The notes below the pieces were generated by a model. The model was not told the origin of the DNA. It searched no databases and saw nothing but the letters and a program-made list of their open reading frames with translations. A DNA stretch of 64,000 bases from Corticium candelabrum (taxonomy: Eukaryota > Porifera > Homoscleromorpha > Homosclerophorida > Plakinidae): the NCBI RefSeq assembly GCF_963422355.1, contig NC_085090.1:770001-834000 (forward strand), written 5' to 3'. A program made the translations under genes and the position numbers. Numbering within the stretch: position 1 is the stretch's first letter; each line of letters opens with the position of its first letter. This document shows positions 24,795 to 36,551 of the stretch, one piece after another.

Positions 24795-26947
24795 ACTGGG
24801 TAACCTGCCCTCGAAGTACACTTGCGCTGCTAACTCCCCGTATACCGTCTCGTCACAGCGCCGCCGTCAAAAATAAAATTCAATTCTTTCGATAGATTAT
24901 TATTATAGTTTATGCACGATCCGTTTAACATTAGTTTTCTTTTGCTAAGCTTCAGAATGTGGAGAAGTGAGACACGCAAGACCACACTACATACAAAAGC
25001 AGGTCGATGTAGCGTGCGTTAACCAAAGGCGTCAAGTGACAAACATGGTCTTTCTCACTCTGTTTGTGGACTAGTGACGATGATGTTCTTCTAATGCTGC
25101 TTTGTTTTGGTAGTCTGCACTGTTCAACTTTCAGAGTCTACTGGTTGTTATTGTTTTGCTCATCTGCACATGCACGTACATCCACGCCGTCACACCGAGG
25201 ATTCTTGACAGATACAAAACTGGGTTGGTTGACATTGTTGCAATCCAATGTTTGACTAACGCCTACAACAGTGCATTCGCATGTTTTATAGAGTTTTAGG
25301 AACTTTTTGGAAATGTGCAAGAATAGGTGAGAATAGGAATTAATTAATTTAATATTGATTGATTCGGAAATCGATAAAAAAGTTATTATTAAAATTTTGA
25401 TGTAATTAAAAGCAATATTGATCATGTTGGGGTTATTAACATTTAATGTGTACTGTATCTACTTGCCATGCTTTTGCTTCTGCAGTGTTCCAGCCAGGTA
25501 CCATACTTTGAAGGGGCACAAAAACAAATAGGGGCACTTGACATAGGTCATTCAACTTACATCTAATAATGGCGTCACATCACGCAATGGTGATTTCATA
25601 ACATTTGACAACAGTACATTTGCTAATGACATCATAACATTTGATTGAATTGACAAAGTGGTGTTTGTTAGAGTGACATAAGTGAAGTCTCCAGCCAGTC
25701 TTTCTTCTCGTGGAGGAGAGACGACCGGCTGGACACTTGAGGCTAGAACGATTTGGGCACAGCATACCGAGTATATACAGAGCAATGTGCAGAGCCATGC
25801 TCAAACAACATAGCTGGAACACTGCTCAGGGAATTGTGATTTGTGTTTGTGAATGTTTGCATGACCCAACTGACTAGGAATTACAAGTCAATAATAGACT
25901 TGCTGGTTTGTGATGTGATACTGGTGACTAATCTATATCAGTAGCAGCATGGATTGCTGAAACATTGGTTGGATTGTATATTGCTTATTAGAAACAACTA
26001 CTGTATGGAAAAATCCTGTGGTTACATACAGATATGAATAGTGTGCATTTGAAAGATACGCCTATTATTTACGAACACTTCAAATAGGAAATTTTGAGGT
26101 GAACATTTTGGGTGGTTAGACAACGCACATTTGTAGGTAAATCAGCTTAACATGGATGATTTTAAGTTATGCTTTAGGCAGACTGCAAATATCTGTCCAG
26201 CTATTGCCAGGTTAATTATGATTGACAGTCAGTACACTGTAAGTGTTTCACCTGTTTGCCATGTTTGCACGTCATCTGAGTCTTTGTATATCTAATTGTG
26301 TTTGCATATTGTTTTCTACTCTGAATTTACTGCTGTATATCATTGCCATGATACTTTGTTTGATATTAATTAGCAAATTAATGCTTGTAGGACAGATTGA
26401 TGACACGTTGTCATGCTACACTTCTTACAATCTGTAGAGTTTTTAGTTTACTGGTTTGTTTCAAAGAGTTTCTTAATGAAACCCTTCAAACACCAACTTT
26501 GACCTTACTCTAATGGTACTGGTTAGAATTTTTCAGTCTTTAGGTTTGTGCAGTGTTTAATTAATATTGAACATATGGTGAGATTATGAGCAGTGATTGT
26601 TGTACTATAGAAGTTGTAGTTTTTATTTTTATTTTAATTTGAAAGAAATCTAACAGACATACTTCTTCTAAGAACTGTTCATCACTCTAACTTGGAGACA
26701 GTTTGTTGTAACAGTCAGTCGGTTTGTCTACATAGAGTAAAACATCTGTAATGCTAATTCATAAGCAAAAACTACTGTTCTAAGCAGTTGACCTCCAAAT
26801 TTAGTTAATTTACTGAGTGTTGTTGTTGATATCAGTAGACTAAAACACTATTGCTGGAAATATTTCAAGCTATATTTACGTCAATTGGTTGTTGTTATTA
26901 TATCAATATTTTTGACATGGCTGTTGCCAGCAGACTAATAGTGCTGT

Positions 26948-26948
<1 letters not shown>
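24795..26948. other. Region upstream of the Kir gene, no firm gene
   Basis: Apart from the weak exon candidate listed at 25561-25785, I see only AT-rich sequence with no coding signal. Confidence 0.5.
25561..25785 (-). other. Possible single exon of unknown gene
   Basis: On the minus strand an open frame with a hydrophobic start (LLCIYSVCCAQIVLA) runs through a Ser/Thr/Asn-rich stretch. It ends at a consensus donor GTAAGT at 25560-25555. It has no in-frame ATG near the start and no partner exon that I can identify. It could be a first coding exon or chance. Confidence 0.2.
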
Positions 26949-27013
<65 letters not shown>

Positions 27014-27060
27014 TGCGTGCATGCGTGTGTGTGTGCCTGCCTGTCTGTCTGTCTGTCTGT
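26949..27060. repeat. (TG)n followed by (TCTG)n
   Basis: A TG tract of about 60 bases passes through GCGTGC interruptions into CTGCCTGTCTGTCTG. The TCTG part abuts the 3' end of the minus-strand retrotransposon that begins at about 27078. Confidence 0.95.
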
Positions 27061-27170
27061 CAGAGTGTCTGTTTGTCCAATACATATATTTCATACATTG
27101 AAACTAGTACACTCACACTAAACTGTAAAACAAACAAGCAAGCCCACAGGCCCTACGCTAAAACTAACTG

Positions 27171-28145
27171 CTAACGCCTAAACAAATGAAACGAGTACGA
27201 CTCAAAATTACATGAGTTACACTGAGCAAGTCTCGAAAGTTTTCTGGTAATTACTGTTGCATTACACCGTTGCAATGCAATGGAAATACAGCGCCGCCAG
27301 TATACAATGAAGTCAGTGCTGTTGTTCTGTCCATCTTTGTTGACTGAAAGGGTTGATAGATTATGTAATAGACTCTGAGCTCTTCCACCCCAACGACCAA
27401 AGTGTTCAAACACAACAGGTATACATGTTGAAGAATTCCCAAGAATGTTAAACTGCTGACCATATTTTGTCACTTTCTGCTGCTCTCTTGTAGCTGCAGC
27501 TGCACCATCTTCCTTGGAAGCGAGTGATAGGATGTCACCATTCCGAGGACAGGCAAGCGATATATCCAATTCAACGTCAGTGCCATATTGAGGGTTGAAA
27601 TACACAATATCTGGTCGACAATGGTTGCCATCATATAGGTCCCTAGGCTCCGTTTTGTGAGTAATGTGGAGATCGCTCAAACAATTTGCGTACATGTTTA
27701 CAATGGAACCGTGTGTCCAGATAGGTCCACCTCCGTGTTTGCATGTTAGTAAGTGATATCCTTTACTATACAGCGATTGACCGCACTCACAACTATCAAG
27801 AGCTGCAGCAAGGGGCATGTCACACCCCAACCTCAAACGATTTGCAAGACAAAAGTCGGCAGCGTTCAGTGCAAACTTTGTTGAGGTTGGAATAGAATCC
27901 AGCCAGGTCCCAGCTCCTTTACCTTGCAGTGACCTGAAACGAGAAGCCTCATGACAAGACTGGGAATTTTCTTGAATTGAAGACATCATTTGTTTGAAAT
28001 GTTCTTGAGATAGTTTGTGTTGCAACTTTTTAGGATTGATAAGGAGATCTTCCAAAGCCTTATTTACTGGTAAAGAAAGCTGCAATTCATGAGCAATCGA
28101 ACCACCGACAGTTACATCCTTAGGACACAGGACTTCATTAATCAA
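27171..28145 (-). pseudogene. CCHC knuckle and restriction-like endonuclease of the non-LTR element
   Basis: This 324-codon frame contains CECGQSLYSKGYHLLTCKHGG, a CCHC knuckle, then RPDIVYFNPQYGTDVELDIS. The latter matches the (R/K)PD...D core of the restriction-like endonuclease that nicks target DNA in R2-type elements. The frame itself is intact, although the upstream RT is broken. Confidence 0.85.
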
Positions 28146-28193
28146 GCTCTCCAGAGCTGGAAAACTATGAGGAAGATCAACCAGACTTCGAGC

Positions 28194-29286
28194 TCAAGAG
28201 GATACAAAGGAAATAGAACTGATAGATTGCGCAGATAACATGCCAAAACCACCAAACCTTATTGGTAAAGTTGCTTGCAGCCACTGTTGGTCATTAAAAA
28301 CAGAACACTTGATCAGTTGCTGAAAAGTGGATCTTGTTATTTCATCGTGTTGCAAAGCAGCAGACTGCATTAAACTAGGAGCAACTGTTCTCCCAAGGTA
28401 ATTCAAACGTGGCACATGACAAAACCGTAGCAGCAACATTCCACTTTGTGGCTCATTTAGGCCACAACTTGGTCACACAGAGACTGCCCATCCAAAGCAC
28501 TGTCAGAGCATGAACTCTTGACGTATTCAGGTTGACCAATTGGCGTACCAAGAATCTTTGTTCCAGAGGAAGACACACGGATCGACTCATGAGAATTGCA
28601 CATAGCAAACCTACCCCTGCTATAGATTTCACATTTGTTCATGGCTACTGACAGGCCAACTTCAGACATCTGATCTCTCAAGTCATCAACGGCTGGCAAA
28701 ACATCTTCCAGTGAACCAAGAAGAAACACGTCATCTAAGTATGCTAACAGTTGAACTGAAGAGTGTCTCTCTTGAAGCTCAAGAAGTAAAGGATGGGTAG
28801 TGAGAGAAAAAAGAAAAGGACCAAGGGGATCCCCTTGCTGAACACCTTCTTGAGATGACAGCAAAAAAGATTCACTTCCCTGTTGAAAACAAGAGGACTG
28901 TATTCTGAGTACATCCCTTGTACATGCTCAAAGATATCAGGAAATGACTTTTTAACCATTGACAGTAACGAAGCTCTTTCAATGGAATTAAAGGCATTTT
29001 TGATGTCGGATTTTAGGAGAACCCAATCATCATGGGATTCTAAAAGCAAGTTCACGTGATGAACAAGACGCCCTGTTCCTCCCTCAACAGCCACTTCATG
29101 TTGAATAGGCTCCAAATAAGTGGCAAAAGATTCCTTTTTCTGTCTACAGATTACTTTGGCTGTAACACGACATAAGCACTCGCCTATGGCTATAGGCCTA
29201 ACATCTCCAGTCTTGGGCAAAGCTATAAGTCTTGATCCAGATAACAATCCACTGACACTTGAAGGAAAAGACCCCTTGGCGATCAA
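28194..29286 (-). pseudogene. Reverse transcriptase region of the non-LTR element
   Basis: Canonical RT blocks follow one another: RPIAIGE, KSDIKNAFNSIER (first catalytic Asp), GVQQGDPLGPFLFSL, and LAYLDDVFLLG with the YLDD catalytic pair. The thumb-type GGFGM segment lies near 28230. Two frame breaks (about 28865 and 28450) separate the blocks, so no complete enzyme is encoded. Confidence 0.9.
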
Positions 29287-29346
29287 GTCACATACAGAGA
29301 AAAGCTGTCAGCAATCACAGAATTACCGGACAAAACTTTTAGATGT

Positions 29347-30371
29347 TCATATTTCCACCCAGGAGGCCCACAGCCAGATCCTCTTGGAAGTTTTGCCACA
29401 GTAACAAAAAAATGCAGACCTAGATAGGGTGATTGGCTCACAGAATTTGGATGGTGTTGGAATCGCCTTTACTCTAGCTGGATGTTTGGAAGCTAGTTTA
29501 TCAGAAACCGCCGCCGAAAATGGAGCCAGGCCCTGACTCACCAGCAATTTACCAGCTCTTGAGATCTCACCACATCTGACTAATCTGAGAGCTGCTCGGT
29601 GTTGGTTACTGGCATCAGAAGAACGAAAGTCTCTACTAGATGAAGTAGAGCCATGAGACAGAAGTTGCTCCCACCGGAAATCTAAGAAAGCCTTGAAATT
29701 GGAACGAGCCTGCTTTAGATCGCATGACCCTCCTCTAAGATGATGAAGTATCATTCTTGGAATAAGCATAATAGTTTCCAGCCCGCTGGATCCAAAGGTT
29801 CCTTTAGAATCTGGCGCATTGCCAGACCCGCGCATTTTTGCAGCAACAGTTTCCAAGGTTGGGGAACACCTTGCACAATCCTTGGCAGGTTATCACCAAG
29901 AATAGACTCAACAGGTAACTGTCTGATAAATGACCACGCCTCCTTCGCACTCGGACCACAAAAACAAGTCTCTTTGTCCGAAGCAGAGGAATGGAGAGAG
30001 ACTGAGACGCCTTCACTTCCCACATGCTTCACGGAATGTGAGACGCATCCTCCGATAGCTGCATTCTTCACAAGATGTGAGACATCATCTCCCGACCAAC
30101 TGGCGTCAAACGAATCCGACTTCACAGGACAAGACGGGCACTTGGAACGATGCTGAGAGAGTTTGGAGAACCATCTAAGACAGTGCTCACACTGCCGAAG
30201 ACGAAAGCTGTTGATAAAGTGTGGAGGCAACTTTGAAGACTCGTGAACCTCACGGATGTGCGCTAAAACACGCTGGACGCTTCCCGACATGGGGCAAACA
30301 GCGAAAGGACACTCTATCTCCCCAGGCATATTGCTGTAGACTATTCCAAAGAAAAATTCCACAGCCAACAC
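29347..30371 (-). pseudogene. N-terminal zinc-finger region of the non-LTR element
   Basis: From a candidate ATG at 30329 the frame gives a C2H2 finger (CPFAVC...H....H) and then CEHCLRWFSKLSQHRSKC, a C2HC-type finger. In R2-type proteins such fingers bind the insertion site. A frame change near 29770 leads into a further basic segment down to 29347. That this region recognises the TCTG target is inference. Confidence 0.7.
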
Positions 30372-30417
30372 AATCAGTGGGCGCCAGCCATCTGTTTTCT
30401 GTTTTCTGTTTGTCTGT

Positions 30418-30633
30418 CAATACATATATTACCATTACAATGAAATTTTCCATCAAACTCTAAAAGCAAACCTAAAGTCCACTACATAATAATTACTACA
30501 TAATAATACATTAGCCCCATAGGGGGGGGGGGATAAAACTTAAAAGAAGCTACTTAACTACAAGTTGTGCAAAGTCAGTGTTTCTACTAAGCGTCTTAGG
30601 TCCAGAACCGATCATCATAAGTTTTCTTGTCAG
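30418..30633 (-). mobile_element. Truncated non-LTR 3' end, minus strand
   Basis: This starts with AATACATATATT directly after a TCTG-like tract and ends at the (TCTG)n tract 30634-30649. It holds only 3' untranslated sequence, including a run of ten Gs near 30523. Confidence 0.6.
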
Positions 30634-30649
30634 CTCTGTCTGTCTGTCT

Positions 30650-31843
30650 TAGATGCTGAAACAAGCATCTTTTAAGATCAAATTGGGAGGTTTTGGCATT
30701 ACAACCTTGATGCAAATCTCCACTGCTGCCTTTGTGGGATCATGGTGTAATTCATTATGCAAAATTCTTCAAAGATTTCCATCTAGAGTAGATCTATGTG
30801 ACAATCTAATCAACTATGCTAGTCCACCTCCTTTTTATCAGCATTTTTGTGAGGCAGTTGCAAGCCTCCCTGCCACAGAAGGATCGGATGGAGAGACACT
30901 CACACCTCAGACTTTGTCTGTACTTATGGCAAATCCAGTAAACTACAAAATTGCCTAAGCTCTGATACCACTGAAGAGAATGCTGCAACATGTATTATGC
31001 AAACGTCTTCTGTCAAGCATGCTGCAAGGACAAGGTCATGTCAGGTACGTGGAGCTGGTTCATTTCTTCAAGCTATTTCTTCAGCACCAAAATTTGTTAT
31101 TAAATCTTCAGAATTTCGGTTGGCAGCATTCTTGAGACTTGCCATTCCTTACCTTCTTCTCAAATTGTTACCAAGTGTGACTGTGGCGCAAGTCTTGATG
31201 AACATGGTTCCCATCTAGTAACCTGCAAGTTTGGCCGGGGCCCAGTCTGGCAACATAACACAATCGTCTCAACTTGTGCTAAATGTTTAGATGAATTAAA
31301 CATTCCTCATCAAGTTGAGCCTAGAAGCAGATATATCAACTCAGAGAACCGACTGGATATAGCAACATACGATCCCACTGAATATTCCACAACAGACTTG
31401 GATATTTCAATGGCTCACCCACATTCACCACATCCTACAATCAGCTGCCAAAAAATTAGGCTACTTGGCGGAGATGCAAGAACAGAGAAAGATGGCAAAA
31501 TATGGTCAACAACAATCCATATCAGAGTCCACCACACCATGTATCCCATTAGTTTTTAGCACTTCGGCTTTTGGGGCCCTATATGGCTGAAGAATAAGAT
31601 CTCCAAGAAGTCGAAAGATGAATATGGGAGGAACAATGAAGCAGACTTTGGAGGAAGCAACTGTCTGTAGTTGTACAGTCTTGCAACTCTCGAGTGATTT
31701 TTAAGAAGTTGGCAGAGTTGTCTAAGTGCAACTTCGATGACTTTACATATGTGATAGAGACATTCAACATTTGTCTATTGACTGTTATTGTTTTGCATAA
31801 ATTAGCGCTTGTTATGGGTAGAGTAAGCGTTCAAATAAAGCAA
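30650..31843 (+). pseudogene. 5'-truncated RLE non-LTR copy (end of RT to endonuclease)
   Basis: It begins immediately after (TCTG)n at 30649 with the RT-thumb segment LGGFGITTLMQISTAAFVGSW. It runs through CCHC and endonuclease remnants (VEPRSRYIN...), with several frame breaks, to a tail ending AAATAAAGCAATCTG at the next TCTG tract. It is a diverged sister of the copy at 33701-35554. Confidence 0.8.
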
Positions 31844-31860
31844 TCTGTTTGTCTGTCTGA

Positions 31861-32049
31861 TGCGACGCAAAAGTTGTCCTCAGAAACTTCCAAATCCGTC
31901 ACCCAATCATGGTGATTTAGATAGATTATTTGACTTGACATTCTAGGCCAAGTCCATTAGTTAATCTATGACTTGTTGTTTGCAAGGACTGGTTTGCTTT
32001 TACAAATTCTTAGCATATGTACAAGTAGAGTCTATTTGAGAATAAAGTA
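31861..32049 (+). mobile_element. Short non-LTR 3' end
   Basis: Nearly the same 190 bases occur at 33540-33685 and 7981-8144, including GATTTAGATAGATTATTTGA and the terminal GAGAATAAAGTATCTG. It lies between two TCTG tracts and has no coding part. Confidence 0.8.
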
Positions 32050-32087
32050 TCTGTCTATCTGTCTGTCTGTCTGTCTGTCTGTCTGTC
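32050..32087. repeat. (TCTG)n tract joining two oppositely oriented fragments
   Basis: This perfect tetranucleotide run has a plus-strand 3' end on its left and a minus-strand 3' end on its right. Confidence 0.95.
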
Positions 32088-32735
32088 AATACATATATTT
32101 TCAAACATGAACTACGATACAATAGCAATAACCGCTAATTACTTGTGTCTAGGTAATGTTCCTAAAGCAACTGCGTACTAGTAACTACATAAAGGGACAT
32201 AGATGTCCCTGTCTAAATAATTAAAGAGCAACTTGTGTCTGACTGTCTGTCAACGTTCTTCGCTTGACAGCTGATCTTCTTTGATAAAACTTTAGCATTA
32301 CAGGATTGTAGAGCAACTGATAAGCATCGCCTCCAATAATTCTTGAACTGGCCTCCGTTTTTCTTGCCAAATTCATCAACTGATTTCTCAGACAGTTGAT
32401 GGAGGTACTTGTGAGCCTCCCAGCCCCAACACCCATTGTTCCAGTGCTAAAGGAATCACTTTTGCGTGTCTTCCTTCTACTAGTATCTTGTCCTTATCCT
32501 TTTTCTCTTTCAGTTCATTCTCTGGCTTGTGCTGCAAACCCATCTTGCTCTGCTGCTCTTTCAATTATGTCTTGATTCCAAGGGTGATCCAGTGAAATAT
32601 CAAGATCATAGGATGTTCCAATGCAAGCATCAAAAACTGAAATGTCTGGTCGGTCGTTGCTGTTAGCGTAACAATCTCTTAACTCGACATGATGAGGGAT
32701 TGAAAGATGAGGGATTAACGATCTCAACCTCGACA
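32088..32735 (-). pseudogene. 5'-truncated RLE non-LTR copy, minus strand
   Basis: In element sense it starts at the (TCTG)n tract 32736-32849. It encodes an endonuclease piece (HVELRDCYANSNDRPDISVF...YDLDISLDHPW), breaks frame, continues as 32221-32436 and ends with the AATATATGTATTG tail at 32088. Confidence 0.8.
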
Positions 32736-32768
32736 TGTCTGTTTGTCTGTCTGTCTGTTTGTCTGTTA

Positions 32769-32849
<81 letters not shown>
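32736..32849. repeat. (TCTG)n microsatellite
   Basis: About 114 bases of TCTG units, with occasional TTTG units, separate the minus-strand copy on the left from the plus-strand copy on the right. Confidence 0.97.
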
Positions 32850-33684
32850 ACTGGTTTTTGAATGTCATCCCCACTTCTGCTAATAATGCCCACTTCTGAT
32901 AAGCACGCTTTAAGAACAAACGAATTTTCTTTAGCGTCTTACCTGAGGATGGGAGTGGCTCTACCTTTCACCAATTGGATTAAAAAGTGTGATTGTAGTC
33001 ATGATTTGGATGAATACGGATACCATCTTTTAACCTGTAAATATGGGGTGGACCTGTGTGGTCTCACAATTCAGTCTTAAATGGGTGGAGTGAGCGCCTG
33101 TCTGACCTTCACCTTCCCCATCAAACAGAACCAAGACATCAATACATCAATATTGCAGACCGTCCAGACATTACAATGTTTGATCCAAATAGTGGACAGA
33201 ATTTGTATCTTGATGTGTCCCTGTCTCATCCGTGGAGTCAGGGCATTATTAGGAGGGCTAGCAAGGAAAATGGTCATGCTGCCACGACAAGAGAAGGAAA
33301 GAATGAAAAAATATTCAGAAGAGCTTGTTCCAGGAGGATATGTATCAAGATGTGTTCCTCTTGTGAAGAACATTTTGGAAGGTGGGGCACGAAGGCAGAG
33401 AATATTTTGCAGCATTTTTCACAATAGTCAGCAAATCCAGAAGCCAATTTTAATGCTTCCATGTTCATGTCGTATTGGAGAAAATGATTTTCTACAATTC
33501 TGCGAAGATGCAATGCCAAAGTTATCCTTAGAAAACTTTCAAAAGTGTCACCTAATCATCGTGATTTAGATAGATTATTTGATTTTGACATTCAAAGTTA
33601 AGTCCATTAGTTAATGACTTGTTGTTTGCAAGGACTGATTTGTATTTAAAATATGTACAAGTAGAATCTGTATGAGAATAAATT
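32850..33684 (+). pseudogene. 5'-truncated RLE non-LTR copy (CCHC and endonuclease)
   Basis: Right after (TCTG)n the frame reads ...KHALRTNEFSLASYLRMGVALP, then CDCSHDLDEYGYHLLTCKYG (CCHC). After a frame change follows HQTEPRHQYINIADRPDITMF...LYLDVSLSHPW (endonuclease core). The 3' end is the 190-base family shared with 31861-32049 and finishes GAGAATAAATTATCTG. Confidence 0.85.
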
Positions 33685-33700
33685 ATCTGTCTGTTTGTCT

Positions 33701-35554
33701 ACCCAAATTCATGCTCATGTCCAACAAATGTATGGAATCACAAGTCCGTTGCTGTACTTCAATGGTAAATCTGTGTCAGTTATTCCATCAGAAGAAGGAG
33801 TTCACCCAGGTGACCCCTTATGTCCATTCCTATTTGCTTTGTCTATACACCCAGTTATCAATAGGCTTCAAAAGAAGCACAGCAATTTAACTATTTTGGC
33901 TTACTTGGATGACATCTTTGTGGTTGGCTATAGTCAACAGTATGAGTCAGTGCTAACTGATCTACGGAAAGAGTTTCAAACAATCAACCTGAAAATTTGT
34001 GATAGAAAGTGTGAAATATATTTGCCATCAGCCAAAGAGAATAATGTAAACAGATTCTCAGTTCTCATAGTATCGTCTGGTGTTGATATCCTTGGTGTGC
34101 CTATTGGCAATGATTCTTATGTCCAGTCTAGATGTAGCAAATCAGCGGCTGCAGGTGAAGGCCTTTGTTCTCAACTGCTCAACTTGAATGATCCTCAAAG
34201 TGCACTTCTCTTACCGCGGTATTGTCATGTGCCTACACTGAATCATTTAGCAAGGTGTGTGCCTCCTCCAGTTTTACACCAAGCTTGTCATATTCATGAT
34301 CAGTTATCAAGAGATACTTTTGCAGCAATATTGGGGTTGAGTGCACTTGACGAGCTGACATGGAAGCAAGTTGGGAGGTTTTGGCATTACAAACTTGACA
34401 CAAATCTCTGCTGCTGCTTTTGTGGGTTCGTGGTGTTATTCAATGAGCACGATTCCTCAAAGATTTTCATCTAGAATAGATCTATGTGACAGCCTCAACT
34501 GTATGAGTCCACCCCCTTTCTATCAGCATCTTTGCAAGGCAATAGCAAGCCTTCCTTCCACCTTAGGATCAGATGGAGAGACACTCATACCTCAGTCTTT
34601 GTCTGGGCTTATGGTAAATCCAGTAAATCTCCAAAATCGCCTGAGCTCGGATATTGCTGAAGGGAATGCAGCAACATGTGTTATGCAAGCATCCTCTGTC
34701 AAACATGCTGCAATGATAAGGTCATGTCAGGACATGGAGCAGGATCATGGCTTCAAGCTGTTTCTTCAGCACCAAAATTTGTTCTGAAGTCCTCAGAATT
34801 TCGTGTGACAGCAATTTTGAGACTTGGTATTCCTTTACCTTATTCCCAGATTGTTACCAAGTGTGATTGTGGTAGAAGCCTTGATGAACCTGGTTATCAT
34901 CTATTAACCTGCAAGTTTGGCGGTGGCTCAGTATGGCAACACAATACAATCGCGTCAACTTTGGGCTAAATGTTTAGAGGAGTTAAATATTCCTCATCAA
35001 GTTGAGCCAAGAAATAGGTATACTGACTCTGAGAACAGGGCGGATATAACAACATATGATTCCACTGGACACGTGATAAATGACCTGGACATTTCACTTG
35101 CTCATCCACATTCTTATGACACAGTACAATCAGCTGTCAAAATATCAGGTTACGCAGCTGAGTTGAGAGAAAAACGCAAAATGACAAAATATGGTCAACA
35201 GCAGTCTATAGCAGGCTCTGATACAACATGTAGTCCACTGGTTTTTGAACACTTTGGCTTTTAGGGCCCTATGGCTGAAGACTATCTCGATAAGATCTCC
35301 AAAATTTCAAAAGATGCAATTGGAAAAGCAGCAAAACAGACTTTAGAGATAAATGGAGAAAGCAATTGTCTATAGTTGTACAGTCTTGCAACTCTCGTGT
35401 TATTTTTAAAAACTTGTTGAAGTTGTCTAAGTGCAATTTTGATGATTTTCTGTATGATAAAAATGACGTTCAGCATTTGTTTATTGACTGTTATTGTTAT
35501 GCATACGTAAAGTTAGCGATTGTTATTGGTACAGTAAGAATTCAAATATATCAA
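33701..35554 (+). pseudogene. 5'-truncated RLE non-LTR copy (RT to endonuclease)
   Basis: Starting straight after a TCTG tract, 33701-34474 encodes RT blocks (GVHPGDPLCPFLFALS, LAYLDDIFVVG, GVPIG). After frame shifts near 34375, 34740 and 34930 it continues through VGGFGITNLTQ, CDCGRSLDEPGYHLLTCKFGG (CCHC) and ENRADITTYD...NDLDISLAHPH (endonuclease). The tail ends TTCAAATATATCAATCTG and runs into 35555-35668 (TCTG)n. The 5' third of the element is missing. Confidence 0.88.
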
Positions 35555-35581
35555 TCTGTCTTTTTGTCTGTCTGTCTGTCC

Positions 35582-35667
<86 letters not shown>

Positions 35668-35668
35668 A
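35555..35668. repeat. (TCTG)n microsatellite
   Basis: A long, almost perfect TCTG array, passing into TATG units, marks the 3' edge of the retrotransposon array. Confidence 0.97.
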
Positions 35669-36116
35669 TGTATGTATGTGCATGTGAAAAAGATAAAGAT
35701 ATTGCAGTGTTTGTTTTAAAAGTCATCAGCTTAATCGAAATATAGCAATGTGACTATGTATGTACATGTGTTTATTAAAAGCGTTACGTTTTGTATTTTG
35801 AAATACTTCTGTTATTAGGTGAACGATTAAGTCCGTATGTTTCTTTGTGCTGTGTTTTGATGGCAGTCAGCATTCTGTTCTATCAGTAACACAAGGCTTT
35901 CACACTACCTTCTTGAACTATTAGCGACAGCTTATTATCAAAGAGAATACTATACTGGTTAATTAAACGCATAGCGGATAATATGTCTTACAGATATTGT
36001 TTCAATATCTTTATAATTCTCAGGTGTTTTCTAGAGTCTACGCGTCATGCATACCAATCATCACTCAATTAACTTAACTTAATGTATGACTTAAAATATA
36101 CAGTGAGTATAAAAAC
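35669..36116. other. Spacer, nothing recognised
   Basis: AT-rich sequence with no gene, between the retrotransposon array and the next inverted-repeat element. Confidence 0.5.
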
Positions 36117-36383
36117 AGTTTGAGAAAATATTGGGTATGTAGAAATGGGTATGTAGGAATGGGTATGTAGGGATGGGTATGTACTTATTCATGCTCATCT
36201 CCTACATCACAATCACATCCATAATTACATACCCATGGTACTGTCACACATGACTGCTGCGTCAATGTATTACTATAGATTGTGATGCACGCAACTGCTG
36301 CAAGCGATCTAGGTAAGAAGATTATAATGTAGAAGATGGGCACACATACCCATCCCTACATACCCACCATTTTCTCAAAATGT
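36117..36383. mobile_element. Small inverted-repeat element (MITE)
   Basis: The left arm TTTGAGAAAATATTGGGTATG and the reverse complement of the right arm (TTTTGAGAAAATGGTGGGTAT) match. Each is followed by tandem GGGTATGTAG units of about 12 bases. The element is about 265 bases and sits just outside the 5' LTR of the gypsy element. Confidence 0.65.
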
Positions 36384-36393
36384 AACCTGCATG

Positions 36394-36497
36394 TGTAATA
36401 GGATGTAATTAGATTATACACTTGTATAAGTAGTGATCATATATCACAATACAATCAGTCCTATAGTGTATGTCTAGAGAGCACATTGCATGTTACA
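36394..36497 (+). repeat. 5' LTR of the gypsy element
   Basis: This is 104 bases, TG...CA ended, very short for a Ty3/gypsy LTR. It is nearly identical to 40820-40923. Confidence 0.93.
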
Positions 36498-36515
36498 TGG
36501 TGACACGAGTGGAGC
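36498..36515 (+). other. Candidate tRNA primer-binding site
   Basis: TGGTGACACGAGTGGAGC directly follows the LTR. The leading TGG pairs with a tRNA CCA end. Which tRNA is used cannot be told here. Confidence 0.55.
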
Positions 36516-36551
36516 TACACACAGCCGAGAGAAGAGAGATAAACGAGCGAA

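Larger units (their letters stand above)
27078..30410 (-). mobile_element. RLE-type non-LTR retrotransposon, near full length but broken
   Basis: The element reads from about 30410 (5') to 27078 (3'). In order it encodes N-terminal zinc fingers, a reverse transcriptase, a CCHC knuckle and a restriction-like endonuclease. This layout is known from R2/R4/NeSL-type elements. Its 3' end, AATATATGTATTG in element sense, joins a (CAGA)n tract. The frame is interrupted at several places (about 29770, 29300, 28870, 28450 and 28150), so it is inactive. The 5' side also abuts a TCTG-like tract (30391-30417). Confidence 0.85.

Noticed and set aside
32736..35668. (TCTG)n arrays considered as a CRISPR or minisatellite array
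   Set aside because: The repeats have no spacers, are pure tetranucleotides and sit in an animal nuclear genome; the sequence between tracts is retrotransposon.
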